This document shows, in pieces, positions 41,983 to 50,928 of a stretch of 54,402 nucleotides of DNA. Position 1 is the stretch's first letter, and the number at the start of each line of letters is the position of its first letter. Origin of the DNA: Candidatus Mediterraneibacter vanvlietii (GTDB lineage Bacteria; Bacillota; Clostridia; Lachnospirales; Lachnospiraceae); the NCBI GenBank assembly GCA_019113645.1, contig DXGZ01000049.1, forward strand, positions 1-54,402, in the 5' to 3' direction. The position numbers and the translations under genes were made by a program. The notes below the pieces were generated by a model. It worked only from the letters and a program-made list of their open reading frames with translations, had not been told where the DNA came from and ran no database searches.

Positions 41983-43146
41983 CAGCTTTGACAGGTAAAA
42001 ATAATTCGCACTAAACCTATTGAAAATGCACAGCTTCACTGCGAAAATAGAATTATTACAAAAATCTTTTTCGCGGTGAGGTTGAAATGGGAAGAAAAGA
42101 ACAGAGAATCAAAAAAAGACTTGAAAAAAATCCAGTTAAAGAACTTAATAAAATCCAAAACAGATATTCTAGTCCGCTGTTCTGGAAGTTTGCCCACACA
42201 GAAGATCCCCGGCATCCGAGCTATATCACATATACAAACCGGATGATGCTGGGGACTTTATATTATAAGGGAATTGCGGGTATCGACAGCATGCAGGAGA
42301 TGACAGAACAGTTTAATGATGAGACGGTTTCCAAAAATCTGTCTATGTTTATAGGGGAAAAAGCAGGGGAATACGTTCCACATCATGTAACAGAGAATGA
42401 ATATCTGGAAAGGCTGGATCCCATGGAACTGGAAGAGATCAAACAGGATTGTGAGACAAAAGCATTCCTCCGGTTGGCAGGACGAATTAAGAAGAGATTT
42501 CCACGTCTGCTGATCCTGCTGCTGGCAGACAGCCTGTATGCATCGAAAACAGTCATGGATCTGTGCAGGGAATACAAGTGGGAATTTTTGATCCGATATA
42601 AAAAGGGAAGTATTCCAAGCATAATGGGAGAATACGAAAAGATCCCGGAAAAAATGGCAGAAACAGGAAGGAAACGCTGGAAGATAGAGAATGAGGGTTT
42701 TAACCGGCAGAAAAACTGGCAGGGGAGCATTACCCATACATGCAGCTGGAATGACCAGGCGCAGAAGAACCATTATCTGATGGCACAGATCTCAGATTTT
42801 ATGAAACAGCTGTATGAGTATTATTATTTAAGGAAAAATGGGATAGAAAAGAAACAAAAAAATATATCTTCTGATTTGTTAGAAAGCTTTGGCCAGCGGA
42901 TAACAAAAGAAGATATATTTCCAGTTGATGAATATACACAGTCATTCAACTGAGATAAGTATAGCAAAGGAAGTGATGCCTGCCAAGAGGAAAATGAACT
43001 GAATTATCCACAAAACCGGAGAATTCGGCCATCAGCTCTTAAAAAGTGGATAAGTTCAGAAGAAAAACAAAAATTGGGAATAACTTATTTTTTGTGAGAA
43101 ATTCATTGGCGTATGGCAGGCAAATATATTTTACCGTTTAAAACTG
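41983..43146 (+). mobile_element. Internally deleted insertion sequence
   Basis: The left end CAGCTTTGACAGGTAAAAAT (41983 on) and the inverted right end (43146 backward, CAGTTTTAAACGGTAAAATA) are terminal inverted repeats with about 19 of 27 matching positions. They enclose one transposase frame (42087-42953). The rest up to 43146 is the 147-bp end also found at 22430. The bases outside show no clear target duplication. It is inactive on its own because the transposase is incomplete. Confidence 0.7.
42087..42953 (+). pseudogene. DDE transposase with in-frame internal deletions
   Basis: A 288-residue frame with GCGGTGAGG before ATG. The start (SPLFWKFAHTEDPRHPSYIT) and end (RKRWKIENEGFNRQKNW) are normal for this transposase family. 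Two blocks seem to be missing: between LERLDPMELEE and IKQDCETKAF, where the first catalytic Asp (VDGTQ block) should be, and between GEYEKIPE and KMAETGRK. Only the second Asp (LADSLY) and Glu (KIENEGF) sites remain, so it should not work. The reading frame is kept, as in internally deleted derivatives. Confidence 0.7.
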
Positions 43147-43173
43147 AAACAAAGGCAATCCGGTTGTGAAAAC

Positions 43174-43220
43174 AAAGAAAATCGTCTATACTTTTTGATA
43201 AGGTATAGACGATTTTCTTT
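43174..43220. terminator. 18-bp perfect hairpin upstream of GH3
   Basis: AAAGAAAATCGTCTATAC (43174-43191) and GTATAGACGATTTTCTTT (43203-43220) are perfectly complementary with an 11-base loop. The A-run and T-run at its feet suit a terminator working in both directions, closing the insertion-sequence side. It lies 33 bases before the GH3 start. Confidence 0.7.
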
Positions 43221-43252
43221 ATGGTGATCATATTAACAGGAGGAAGCAGACT

Positions 43253-45757
43253 ATGAAAATGAAAATAAGAAACAAGACAGCATTTACCGACGAGGTAACA
43301 CCGTTAGAAAAGGAGAATGCACAAGTCTCTTACGAGGCGGCTCTGGAGGGAATCGTCCTCATGGAAAACGACGGAACACTTCCGCTGAAGCCAGGAAAAG
43401 TGGCGCTGTACGGAGCAGGGGCCGGTATGACGATCAAAGGCGGTACCGGTTCGGGAGAGGTAAATGAGCGGCATGCAGTCTCGATCCTTGAAGGGATGGA
43501 GGAAGCAGGATTTACAGTGACAACAAAGCGATGGCTTAAGGGATACGAAGAGGAATATAAAAAGGGTGAGGAAGCATATGCAGCAGAATTCCGCCGCCGG
43601 ATGATGAAGCTGGATATCGTTAATATGATGGGAACTCCTTACCAGTATCCGTTCGGCCAGCCGGTTACGATCGAGGATGTACAGGATTCCGACACGGATA
43701 CTTGTATCTATGTGGTGGCCCGTCAGGCCGGGGAGAGCGCGGACAGGAAACTTAAGAATTTTGAATATTCTCTGTCGGACGAAGAGAAGGCTAATCTCGC
43801 CATGTGCGCGGCAAATTATGAGAAAATGATCGTTGTGATCAATGTGGGGGCCGTGTTTGACATGAGCTTCCTGGATGAGATTGCAGGGATCGGAGCGGTT
43901 GTATATTATGCGCAGCAGGGAATGACGGGAGGAAAGGCGTTTGCCGATCTGATCAGCGGAAAGGTCTCACCGTCTGCAAAGACCGTAGACACATGGCCGA
44001 AGAAATATGAAGACATTCCGTTTGCAATGGACTACAGCTATCTGAACGGCGATGTAGATGAAGAATATTACAGAGAGGGAATCTATGTGGGGTACCGCTA
44101 TTTTGACAGTTATGACGTGGAGCCGCGCTATCCGTTCGGATACGGACTTTCATACACGGACTTCTCTGTGGAAAACGAAAATGTACTGGTGGACGGTGCG
44201 AAGGTAACTGTCACTGCGAAAGTGACAAATACGGGAGACACATATGCCGGAAAAGAAGTCGTCCAGCTCTATGTGAGCTGCCCGCAGACCGGGATGGCAA
44301 AGGAATATCAGAAGCTGGCTGCATTTGTTAAGACAGATGAACTGAAGCCGGGAGAATGTGAGACGGTATCCTTAGCATTTGATATACAGGATGTAGCATC
44401 TTACAGAGAAGATGATGCAGCGTTCGTGCTGGAGAAAGGGGATTATATTTTAAGGCTCGGCACGTCTTCCAGGGATACGTCAGCCGTGGCAGCAGTAGTG
44501 CTGGATGATGATATCGTGACAGAGCAGTGCGCACATATCTGTCCTGTTGTATATACAGTTAAGGAAATGGAAGCTCCGATGCTGACAGACACGCATGACA
44601 TACAGGATACGGATCTGGAGCGCATCCCGCTGAAAACAGCAGATATCGCGACAGCAGGGCATCAATATGCGGAACCTGAGATTTATTCCTCTCCGGTGAC
44701 AGATGCAGTTCTCAATGTTCTCTCGGATGAGGAATTGTGTGATGTAGTGACCGGCGCAGGAGCATCGGGCGGCGGACCGAAATTCTTCGAGGCTCCCGGA
44801 TCGGCAGGATATACGACGGGAGAACTTATCGGGAAGGGGCTTCCTAATGTCTGCCTGGCGGACGGGCCGGCAGGCCTGCGCCTTCAGAAAACTTCTGTTG
44901 TGATGAGAAACGGCAGATTAAAAGGTGTAGAGCCAATGCTTTCAGCTATGAACTATATACCTGATTTTATGAAGAAGTTTGCACTTGGAAATCCGGAGAA
45001 ACGGCCGTGTGTCTATCAGTTTGCAACGTCATTTCCGGTAGGACTTGCTCTGGCACAGTCATGGAATACTGCTCTTGTCGAGCGTGTCGGAGAAGCGGTC
45101 GGAAAGGAGATGGAGAGATACGGCGTCACTTACTGGCTGGCTCCGGGTATGAATATCCATAGAAATCCTCTATGCGGACGTAATTTTGAGTATTATTCGG
45201 AAGACCCGCTCCTAACAGGAAAGATAGCGGCAGCCATGAGCCGCGGCGTGCAGTCAAGAAGAGGGTGCTATGTCACGATCAAGCACTTCTGCTGTAATAA
45301 TCAGGAGGATAACAGAAATCATACAAATGCCAATGTTAACGAACGTGCGCTCCGGGAAATTTATCTGAGAGGTTTCAGGATCGCAGTACAGGAGGGACAT
45401 GCAAAGGCGGTCATGACAAGCTATAACAAAGTCAACGGTACCTATACGAATAACAGTTACGACCTGTTGACAAAAGTATTGAGAAATGAGTGGGGATTTG
45501 ACGGAATTGTCATGACAGACTGGTTCGCTACCGGAAAAGGAGTGGGAAGCCACAGTGACGCGATCGAAGCCGGCAATGATCTGATCATGCCCGGCGGAAA
45601 AGGCGCTGCCGGAGAGCTCAAGAAGAGACTCAGGGCAGGAGAGCTTGATACGAAAGCACTGAAGCGGTGTGCTGCAAATGTGATCCGTGGAATTACAGGG
45701 TCAAGGATCTATCAGGCTTACAGGAAGATGGAGAAGAAAAATGTCTCTGATGAGTAG
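43253..45757 (+). CDS. GH3 beta-glucosidase with permuted domain order
   Basis: An 834-residue GH3 enzyme in the order C-domain, fibronectin-III, then the catalytic barrel. The first 300 residues hold the GH3_C part (GIVLMENDGTLPLKPGKVAL), about 310-410 the fibronectin part (YPFGYGLSYTDFSVENE), and 500-820 the barrel. The nucleophile Asp lies in GIVMTDWFATG; TIKHFCCNNQEDNR and MTSYNKVNG follow the family. This order is known from Ruminococcus/Clostridium beta-glucosidases. No signal peptide. GGAGGAAGCAGACT precedes the ATG. Confidence 0.93.
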   Translation: MKMKIRNKTAFTDEVTPLEKENAQVSYEAALEGIVLMENDGTLPLKPGKVALYGAGAGMTIKGGTGSGEVNERHAVSILEGMEEAGFTVTTKRWLKGYEEEYKKGEEAYAAEFRRRMMKLDIVNMMGTPYQYPFGQPVTIEDVQDSDTDTCIYVVARQAGESADRKLKNFEYSLSDEEKANLAMCAANYEKMIVVINVGAVFDMSFLDEIAGIGAVVYYAQQGMTGGKAFADLISGKVSPSAKTVDTWPKKYEDIPFAMDYSYLNGDVDEEYYREGIYVGYRYFDSYDVEPRYPFGYGLSYTDFSVENENVLVDGAKVTVTAKVTNTGDTYAGKEVVQLYVSCPQTGMAKEYQKLAAFVKTDELKPGECETVSLAFDIQDVASYREDDAAFVLEKGDYILRLGTSSRDTSAVAAVVLDDDIVTEQCAHICPVVYTVKEMEAPMLTDTHDIQDTDLERIPLKTADIATAGHQYAEPEIYSSPVTDAVLNVLSDEELCDVVTGAGASGGGPKFFEAPGSAGYTTGELIGKGLPNVCLADGPAGLRLQKTSVVMRNGRLKGVEPMLSAMNYIPDFMKKFALGNPEKRPCVYQFATSFPVGLALAQSWNTALVERVGEAVGKEMERYGVTYWLAPGMNIHRNPLCGRNFEYYSEDPLLTGKIAAAMSRGVQSRRGCYVTIKHFCCNNQEDNRNHTNANVNERALREIYLRGFRIAVQEGHAKAVMTSYNKVNGTYTNNSYDLLTKVLRNEWGFDGIVMTDWFATGKGVGSHSDAIEAGNDLIMPGGKGAAGELKKRLRAGELDTKALKRCAANVIRGITGSRIYQAYRKMEKKNVSDE

Positions 45758-45788
45758 AAGAGCGGGGGCCGCATAGCAGTCTGATATA

Positions 45789-45846
45789 AGAGGGAAGAAA
45801 TTTCAGTAACAGGGGACAATTCCATGTGGAGAGATTTCTTCCCTCT
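45789..45846 (+). terminator. Hairpin after GH3
   Basis: AGAGGGAAGAAATTTC (45789-45804) is mirrored by GAGATTTCTTCCCTCT (45831-45846) with one G-T pair. The T-run is poor (GTATTAATAAG), so it ends or protects the GH3 message. Confidence 0.6.
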
Positions 45847-45883
45847 GTATTAATAAGAGTCTGTGTAAAAAGGATAATTATTC

Positions 45884-46933
45884 ATGAACATACGAAAGAA
45901 GCGTTCTGCACGGGAAAGTGGAAAAGATAAAAAAAGGACAGGCGGACGATATATCAGAATCCGTCTGTCATCTGCAGCCATTCTTCTGCTCGGGAGTGCT
46001 CTTCTGATGATACTTGCAGCCAGGACCGCAAATTTCGCGGAATGGTATTCGGAGCACATATATCCGATAGCGGTGGAGAGTATCGGCCGTCTGTGCGGCG
46101 TGATCCCTTTTTCTGTATCAGAGATCGGAATCTGTATATTATTAATTGCATTTTTAATAACAATGATACGCACGATCGTAAAATCCGTGCATTCACATAC
46201 ACTGCAGGCATTGCCCGGATGGCTGTCCGGCGTGCTCCTGGCAGTTGGAATACTGGCGTTTCTCTATACTGCATGCTGTGGGATCAACTATCATCGAAAA
46301 TCATTTTCCGAGGAAGAGGGAATCGTTACATATGAGTACAGCGCGGATGAACTGAAGGAGATATGTATCTGGCTTACGGAAGAAATCAATGTGCGGGCGG
46401 ATGATGTGGGAAGAGACGAAAACGGAATTCTCGAACTGGAAGCTTCGGAGCGGGAAGGCGGAATTGAAGCTATGCAGAGCCTCGCTGAAGAGTTTCCTGT
46501 ACTTGAGGGATATTATCCGCAGCCGAAAGCACTGATCATATCGGAGATACTGTCTTATCAGGGACTGACCGGCATCTATCTGCCTTTTACCGTGGAGGCA
46601 AATTATAACGGGGACATGCCGGCATATGACAAGCCCTTTACCGTGTGCCACGAACTGTCGCATCTGCGCGGATTTATGGAGGAGCAGGAGGCGAACTTTA
46701 TCGCATTTCTCGCGTGTATCAGTTCAGAGCGTGCAGATTTTCAGTACAGCGGATATCTGTCCGGATGGGTCTACTGTATGAATGCTCTGTATCGGGCGGA
46801 TTATGAGAGCTGGCAGGCAGTACGGGGACTGCTGGATGAAGCGGCAGAGCCTGATCTGACGGATGGCGTGAAGAGCTATAACAGGATGGTAGATCTGATC
46901 GTGGCGTATTTCGGAAATGAAATCTCAGAATGA
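45884..46933 (+). CDS. Second DUF3810 membrane protein with HExxH motif
   Basis: A 349-residue paralogue of the protein at 31388. Shared blocks include WYSEHIYPIAV, LAFLYTACCGINYHRKSFSE, LPFTVEANYNGDMPAYD and CHELSHLRGFMEEQEANFIA with the same HELSH zinc motif. It is 50 residues shorter, mainly in the linker after the second span and at the C-terminus. Three N-terminal spans hold it in the membrane with the peptidase-like domain outside. ATG 45884 lacks a strong ribosome site. Substrate unknown. Confidence 0.8.
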   Translation: MNIRKKRSARESGKDKKRTGGRYIRIRLSSAAILLLGSALLMILAARTANFAEWYSEHIYPIAVESIGRLCGVIPFSVSEIGICILLIAFLITMIRTIVKSVHSHTLQALPGWLSGVLLAVGILAFLYTACCGINYHRKSFSEEEGIVTYEYSADELKEICIWLTEEINVRADDVGRDENGILELEASEREGGIEAMQSLAEEFPVLEGYYPQPKALIISEILSYQGLTGIYLPFTVEANYNGDMPAYDKPFTVCHELSHLRGFMEEQEANFIAFLACISSERADFQYSGYLSGWVYCMNALYRADYESWQAVRGLLDEAAEPDLTDGVKSYNRMVDLIVAYFGNEISE

Positions 46934-46976
46934 AAGATAAATACGCAACCATCTGAAGGGATAAAAGGTAATACTT

Positions 46977-47417
46977 ATGAGGAAACTTTTTAAAAAGAGG
47001 GAAGCAGTCGATGTAGAAGAGGCGCTCCATACATACGGAGATATGGTCTACCGTCTTGCATTGGTGCAGATGAAGAACCGGAGCGAGGCGGAGGATGTAT
47101 TTCAGGAGGTGTTTCTGAGACTTATCAGATATGCGGCAGATGAAGAAACGGTTCTGAACGAGGTATCCGCCGCAACGTATATTTTTATGGACGACGCCCT
47201 GTGTTCAGGACAGTATGAGACATTTCTGGAGGCTGTGCCGGACTGGCTCACAGAGAACTGTCAGGGCGTGCCGGCGGGGATTTACCTGCGTATGGCAGAG
47301 TCTGAAGGATGGCAGCAGATCGACAGATCCAATTATGAGGATAAGCTCCGGGAAGATATTTATACAGGAGAGGCGGAGTGCGCGATCTCCGGAAGCGGGA
47401 AAGTGACAGTGTATTAA
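46977..47417 (+). CDS. Chimera of a sigma-factor region 2 and an unrelated small protein
   Basis: A 146-residue frame. The first 55 residues (YGDMVYRLALVQMKNRSEAE, then DVFQEVFLRLIRY) are the start of an ECF sigma factor (region 2, core-binding). Then, with no region 4, it runs into SAATYIFMDDALCSGQYETF and ESEGWQQIDRSNYEDKL, unrelated to sigma factors and unknown to me. A deletion that joined two genes in frame is likely. If made, it could bind RNA polymerase but not a promoter -35. AAAAGGTAATACTT precedes ATG 46977. Confidence 0.65.
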   Translation: MRKLFKKREAVDVEEALHTYGDMVYRLALVQMKNRSEAEDVFQEVFLRLIRYAADEETVLNEVSAATYIFMDDALCSGQYETFLEAVPDWLTENCQGVPAGIYLRMAESEGWQQIDRSNYEDKLREDIYTGEAECAISGSGKVTVY

Positions 47418-47435
47418 CTGAGAGGAAGAAATATC

Positions 47436-48584
47436 ATGAGGAAGATTTTATTGCTTACAGTATGCTGCGCCCTTGTATGCAGTCTGAGTGGATGCATTGT
47501 TTTCAGGAGAGGATCATCCAATGAATATCGCTCTGATGAAGAATTGGCTGATGAAATGATAGAAAACATTATCGATTGCGCAGAAAAGGAAGATGCCAAA
47601 GCACTGACAGAATTATTTTCGCAATATGCTGAGGATAGTACGTTAAACTTAGCTGAACAGGCAGAAGAATTTATAGAGTTTTTTCAAGGCCAATGCAAAA
47701 GCTGGAAAGGAAATGCAAGTTCCCATAAAAAAAGTGAATACGGAAAAACAATCTGGCGGGAATTGAAAGGGCAGTATTCAGTTATTACAGATGAAGCACA
47801 ATATAAAATAGCATATATTTATATTCCTTTTCACAGAGAAGAACCGGATAAAGCAGGGCTTACTGCAATAGAGATCACTACAGAAGAAACTTTTAACCAG
47901 GATTGGTTTCTTTGGAGTCTGGATCAGAAACCGGGAATCTATGTGACAGAAGACAAGGAAGAAATGCTCTCAGAACAGAGGCTGATCACTCCGGAAGAAC
48001 TGATCCGGGCGGCAGGACTTACAAAAGAACAGTACCGCGGAGCCGACCTTGAACAGTTTATTGAAGATTTTGCCATCACGGAGGAAGATGTGGATACGCT
48101 CAACATACCTTTACTTCTGGAAGAATACGAACCGGACCGCAAAGACGGGCTGATCGATGTGAGTTATCTCATTGAAGATGACATAGAAAAACGTACGTCT
48201 GATTTTACAGAGAATGTATATGCCATTGCTTTTATGGAAAACAAGAATACAAGTACAGAATGTGTATATTACGATCTGCCGGATAGAAAACGATATCAAA
48301 CGTCGAATGCGTATCTCTTTGATGATCTGTACCAGACAGAGCCAGAGTATTATGCGGACGGACAGCAAATGGTGGAGGCGCTGGATAAGTACGGAGTTTT
48401 CAGCTGGGAATCCGGAACAGATGAAGAGGAGATCACAGATCCCCAGTACATGGTACTGGCAGTGGAATATGAGGACGGGACCGTATTCCGTGTAAAAGCG
48501 TCCGGCTTACTGTCGCAGGTGCTGCCGGACGAGTACGATGAAGTGAGAGAAATGCTGTTGTCAGGAGAACACAGCGGAAGTTAG
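47436..48584 (+). CDS. DUF5104-family lipoprotein
   Basis: A 382-residue protein with a lipoprotein signal (about residues 1-19; lipobox LSGC, Cys 19), so it should be anchored outside. Residues 30-165 match DUF5104 (ELADEMIENIIDCAEKEDAK; TAIEITTEE; WFLWSLDQKPGIYVTE). The C-terminal half (DVDTLNIPLLLEEYEPDRKD) is of unknown type. A related fragment lies at 51562. Proteins of this family in Firmicutes often stand among toxin/immunity genes; a role as surface immunity protein is an inference. Confidence 0.8.
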   Translation: MRKILLLTVCCALVCSLSGCIVFRRGSSNEYRSDEELADEMIENIIDCAEKEDAKALTELFSQYAEDSTLNLAEQAEEFIEFFQGQCKSWKGNASSHKKSEYGKTIWRELKGQYSVITDEAQYKIAYIYIPFHREEPDKAGLTAIEITTEETFNQDWFLWSLDQKPGIYVTEDKEEMLSEQRLITPEELIRAAGLTKEQYRGADLEQFIEDFAITEEDVDTLNIPLLLEEYEPDRKDGLIDVSYLIEDDIEKRTSDFTENVYAIAFMENKNTSTECVYYDLPDRKRYQTSNAYLFDDLYQTEPEYYADGQQMVEALDKYGVFSWESGTDEEEITDPQYMVLAVEYEDGTVFRVKASGLLSQVLPDEYDEVREMLLSGEHSGS

Positions 48585-48617
48585 AGGAAAATGAGTATTG
48601 TTTCAAAGGAGGACGCC

Positions 48618-49049
48618 ATGGACAGAGAATTTGAAGATGAATTTATGGATGCGCAGTCACAGATTATTTCGCTATGTGTCGAATTTGCGGGCAATAGGGC
48701 TGATAAGGTTTATGCCTATGGATCCATCGAAGAAAGCAGTATTTCTTTTAATGCATTTTTCAAGATTGACGGTCAGATTAAAACAACAAATAATATAGCT
48801 GCCGATACAGACTCGATATGGGATTTTCTGGATCTTGGTGAATCGGATCTGGAGAAGATAAAACAAATATGCATACACTATGGAAAACCTGTCCCCACAG
48901 AATTAAAAATGATCTATGACTGTAAAAGTGGTAAAATAGACACGAAATACAAATATGAAAGTATCTGTTCCGCAAAGACAGGGACAGATTCAAGCGAAAT
49001 TTTTATGAAGTGGTTAGATGAGGTTCTCCAAAGCATATGGAAGAGATAA
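48618..49049 (+). CDS. YezG-like (DUF600) immunity protein
   Basis: A 143-residue acidic protein. KVYAYGSIEESSISFNAFFK, HYGKPVPTELKMIYDCKSGK and DTKYKYE match the YezG/DUF600 family, known as immunity proteins of LXG/YeeF-type DNase toxins. The start at 48618 has AAAGGAGG six bases upstream; the in-frame ATG at 48591 has no ribosome site. No LXG toxin gene is next to it, so it is an orphan immunity gene here. Confidence 0.82.
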   Translation: MDREFEDEFMDAQSQIISLCVEFAGNRADKVYAYGSIEESSISFNAFFKIDGQIKTTNNIAADTDSIWDFLDLGESDLEKIKQICIHYGKPVPTELKMIYDCKSGKIDTKYKYESICSAKTGTDSSEIFMKWLDEVLQSIWKR

Positions 49050-49294
49050 AACGGCATTGTGAAAAAGTCATACAGATACTCCGTTCCGATTATAATACGC
49101 AGTTACAGTATTCGGGAATAATCAAAAAAATATATGACGTTATGTTACAGATCATATCCTGCGATAATGTCAATGAACTTCCTGATATTCACTGGAACGA
49201 CATAGCGCGGTGTTTTGCTGACGAAACGACGGATTATCAAAGTCCTATACTCTTTGAGATAGATAAAATTGCAAAGCTGTCAGAGGAAAAATAA
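49037..49294 (+). CDS. Small hypothetical protein (possible immunity gene)
   Basis: An 85-residue acidic, helical protein (CEKVIQILRSDYNTQLQYSG; LPDIHWNDIARCFADETTDY). It starts inside the end of the YezG-like gene (13-base overlap) and ends where the next small frame starts. I recognise no family; short acidic proteins in such clusters are often immunity proteins. Confidence 0.6.
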   Translation: MEEIKRHCEKVIQILRSDYNTQLQYSGIIKKIYDVMLQIISCDNVNELPDIHWNDIARCFADETTDYQSPILFEIDKIAKLSEEK

Positions 49295-49428
49295 TGCCAG
49301 AGAGAATGGATTGGAAGATAATAATTCTTGTCGCATGTGCCACTTTTATATATTTTCTTTCGGCAGGATTTTTACCTGACCGCCTGTTTGTAAGTATAGA
49401 AGTCATGAAAGAGGAAGAGAAGATATAG
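49294..49428 (+). CDS. 44-residue single-span membrane peptide
   Basis: ATG 49294 overlaps the previous stop and has AGAGGAAAAATA ahead of it. The sequence is one hydrophobic segment (KIIILVACATFIYFLSAGFL) followed by a charged end (MKEEEKI). Size and shape suit a small membrane peptide; no family is recognised. Confidence 0.5.
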   Translation: MPERMDWKIIILVACATFIYFLSAGFLPDRLFVSIEVMKEEEKI

Positions 49429-49448
49429 TCTGACTTAAAGGGAAAGTA

Positions 49449-49910
49449 ATGAAGCAGTTGAGAAAAACAGAATGGCGGAGAGGATACCCCATTAAGAAAA
49501 ACCTGGCCCTGTGTGCATGGGGTCTGATGGTGCTCGCAGGCTTCGCCGGAATATTGTCGCACCCGGAGAATATTCCATCGCTGGCGGCGAGTGTTCTTGC
49601 ATTGGCGGGCGCAGTCCTGACGCTGCCGCGCCTGCTCAGATATTACAGAACAACATACCATAGTCTGCCCGCTCTGAACAGGCGGCTTACAAAAGAAGAG
49701 CAGGAGGAACTGCTCGAAAACGAAAATTTTGAGACGATCACTGAGTTGAAGACAGAATCACTGCGGTGGACAGATATTGCTGAAAGTGCGCACTGGCTCC
49801 GGATCAATGGAAGATATATTCCAAAAGAACTTGTGATCTTAGGAGGGGCTGAAGTAACCGGCAATATAATGAACCGGAGAAGGAGAGCGGGGTTCTTGCG
49901 GATCTTATAG
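49449..49910 (+). CDS. Two-span membrane protein, probably frameshifted
   Basis: A 153-residue frame with two spans near 20-40 and 42-62 (LALCAWGLMVLAGFAGILSH and LAASVLALAGAVLTLP), then a soluble part (WLRINGRYIPKELVILGGAE). After about 49860 the frame turns into an Arg-rich run (NRRRRAGFLRIL), while another frame to stop 50050 reads well (YNEPEKESGVLADLIEDAGE, KKVDEKVWWTEKTRKKMEQW). A one-base shift would restore a protein of about 200 residues. Either a real frameshift or an error. Family unknown. Confidence 0.6.
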   Translation: MKQLRKTEWRRGYPIKKNLALCAWGLMVLAGFAGILSHPENIPSLAASVLALAGAVLTLPRLLRYYRTTYHSLPALNRRLTKEEQEELLENENFETITELKTESLRWTDIAESAHWLRINGRYIPKELVILGGAEVTGNIMNRRRRAGFLRIL

Positions 49911-50046
49911 AAGATGCAGGAGAATTGCGGCAGAAATGTATCGAGAGAATGCCATCATATTTGAAAAAAGTTGACGAAAAAGTATGGTGGACTGAGAAGA
50001 CAAGAAAGAAGATGGAACAGTGGGAAGCAGACCGGGAGAATACATT

Positions 50047-50376
50047 ATGAGTGAAATAAAGTTTAAAGTCTCTAAAGATGGAAATGAAAAGAAATATATT
50101 CCTCTGATCAGAAAAATGCTGAGTCGCTCCCTTTCCGAAATAAGAGAATGCTTAAGTAATAATGGCTATATCGATATATGCAGTCTGGAAAACATAGAGG
50201 GGCTGCAGCATATGAACGAGCTCATTGAGGAGCTGCAGAAAAAAGGGGCGGAAATTGTACTGTATGAGGATGACAGAGTTGTAGAAACTGAATTCCTGAA
50301 AAATATCATTGAAGCACACTTTGATGCAGAAAGGTATCTGCAGGAAACGGACGATAAAGTTATTGAGAAAGATTGA
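50047..50376 (+). CDS. Small hypothetical protein
   Basis: A 109-residue acidic protein (FKVSKDGNEKKYIPLIRKML, SLSEIRECLSNNGYIDICSL, ELQKKGAEIVLYEDD). The pattern of an alpha helix followed by SL.EIRE and a Lys/Gly strand is like the L7/L12 C-terminal fold seen in some small proteins, but the match is weak. ATG 50047 overlaps the stop of the frameshifted part before it (ATGA). Likely another cluster member. Confidence 0.55.
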   Translation: MSEIKFKVSKDGNEKKYIPLIRKMLSRSLSEIRECLSNNGYIDICSLENIEGLQHMNELIEELQKKGAEIVLYEDDRVVETEFLKNIIEAHFDAERYLQETDDKVIEKD

Positions 50377-50397
50377 ATGATTTGAGGAGGGAGATTT

Positions 50398-50928
50398 ATG
50401 AGGATTACAGACATTTTTGATGCAGTAAGAGATGGAACTTATTCGGAGTTTTTGAAGTTTTATACAGGAGATCCGAATCTGTTCAATAAGTATACAGGAT
50501 TAAGTTTGTTTCAATTAGTGTTTGTCAATGACCATAATACAGATGAAAAAATAAAGATGATTCGATTTTTAATATCTGAGGGGGCGGATGTTAACTTTAA
50601 AAGTCCAAAAGATCAAAGAAATGCGCTGCATATATTTTACTTCTCTGTATTGAGACCTGATCCGCAGTACATGTTAAAAGTAACTCAGCTGTTGGTCGAG
50701 GCGGGGGTGGATATAAACGAAAAAGACAAATATGGCGCAATTCCACTTAATTATGCGATTACCGTTGTAAAGCTGCCGACAGAGACGGCTATGCCGGTAT
50801 ATAAATATTTAATAGATCACGGTTCAAATATCTATGAAAAGGACAGTTTTGGAAAAGCGTGCATTGATTATGCAAAGGAATATTCATGGAGAAATGGACT
50901 TATAAGTTTGATGGAGGACAGAATCTGA
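50398..50928 (+). CDS. Ankyrin-repeat protein
   Basis: A 176-residue protein with three to four ankyrin repeats: GLSLFQLVFVNDHNTDEKIK, MIRFLISEGADVNFKSPKDQ, VTQLLVEAGVDINEKDKYGA and YKYLIDHGSNIYEKDSFGKA. Ankyrin proteins of this size occur as immunity proteins in contact-dependent or LXG-type systems. GGAGGGAGATTT precedes ATG 50398. No partner toxin is visible. Confidence 0.8.
   Translation: MRITDIFDAVRDGTYSEFLKFYTGDPNLFNKYTGLSLFQLVFVNDHNTDEKIKMIRFLISEGADVNFKSPKDQRNALHIFYFSVLRPDPQYMLKVTQLLVEAGVDINEKDKYGAIPLNYAITVVKLPTETAMPVYKYLIDHGSNIYEKDSFGKACIDYAKEYSWRNGLISLMEDRI

Noticed and set aside
41983-43146. Working insertion sequence
   Set aside because: Terminal repeats are present, but the transposase seems to miss the block with the first catalytic Asp.
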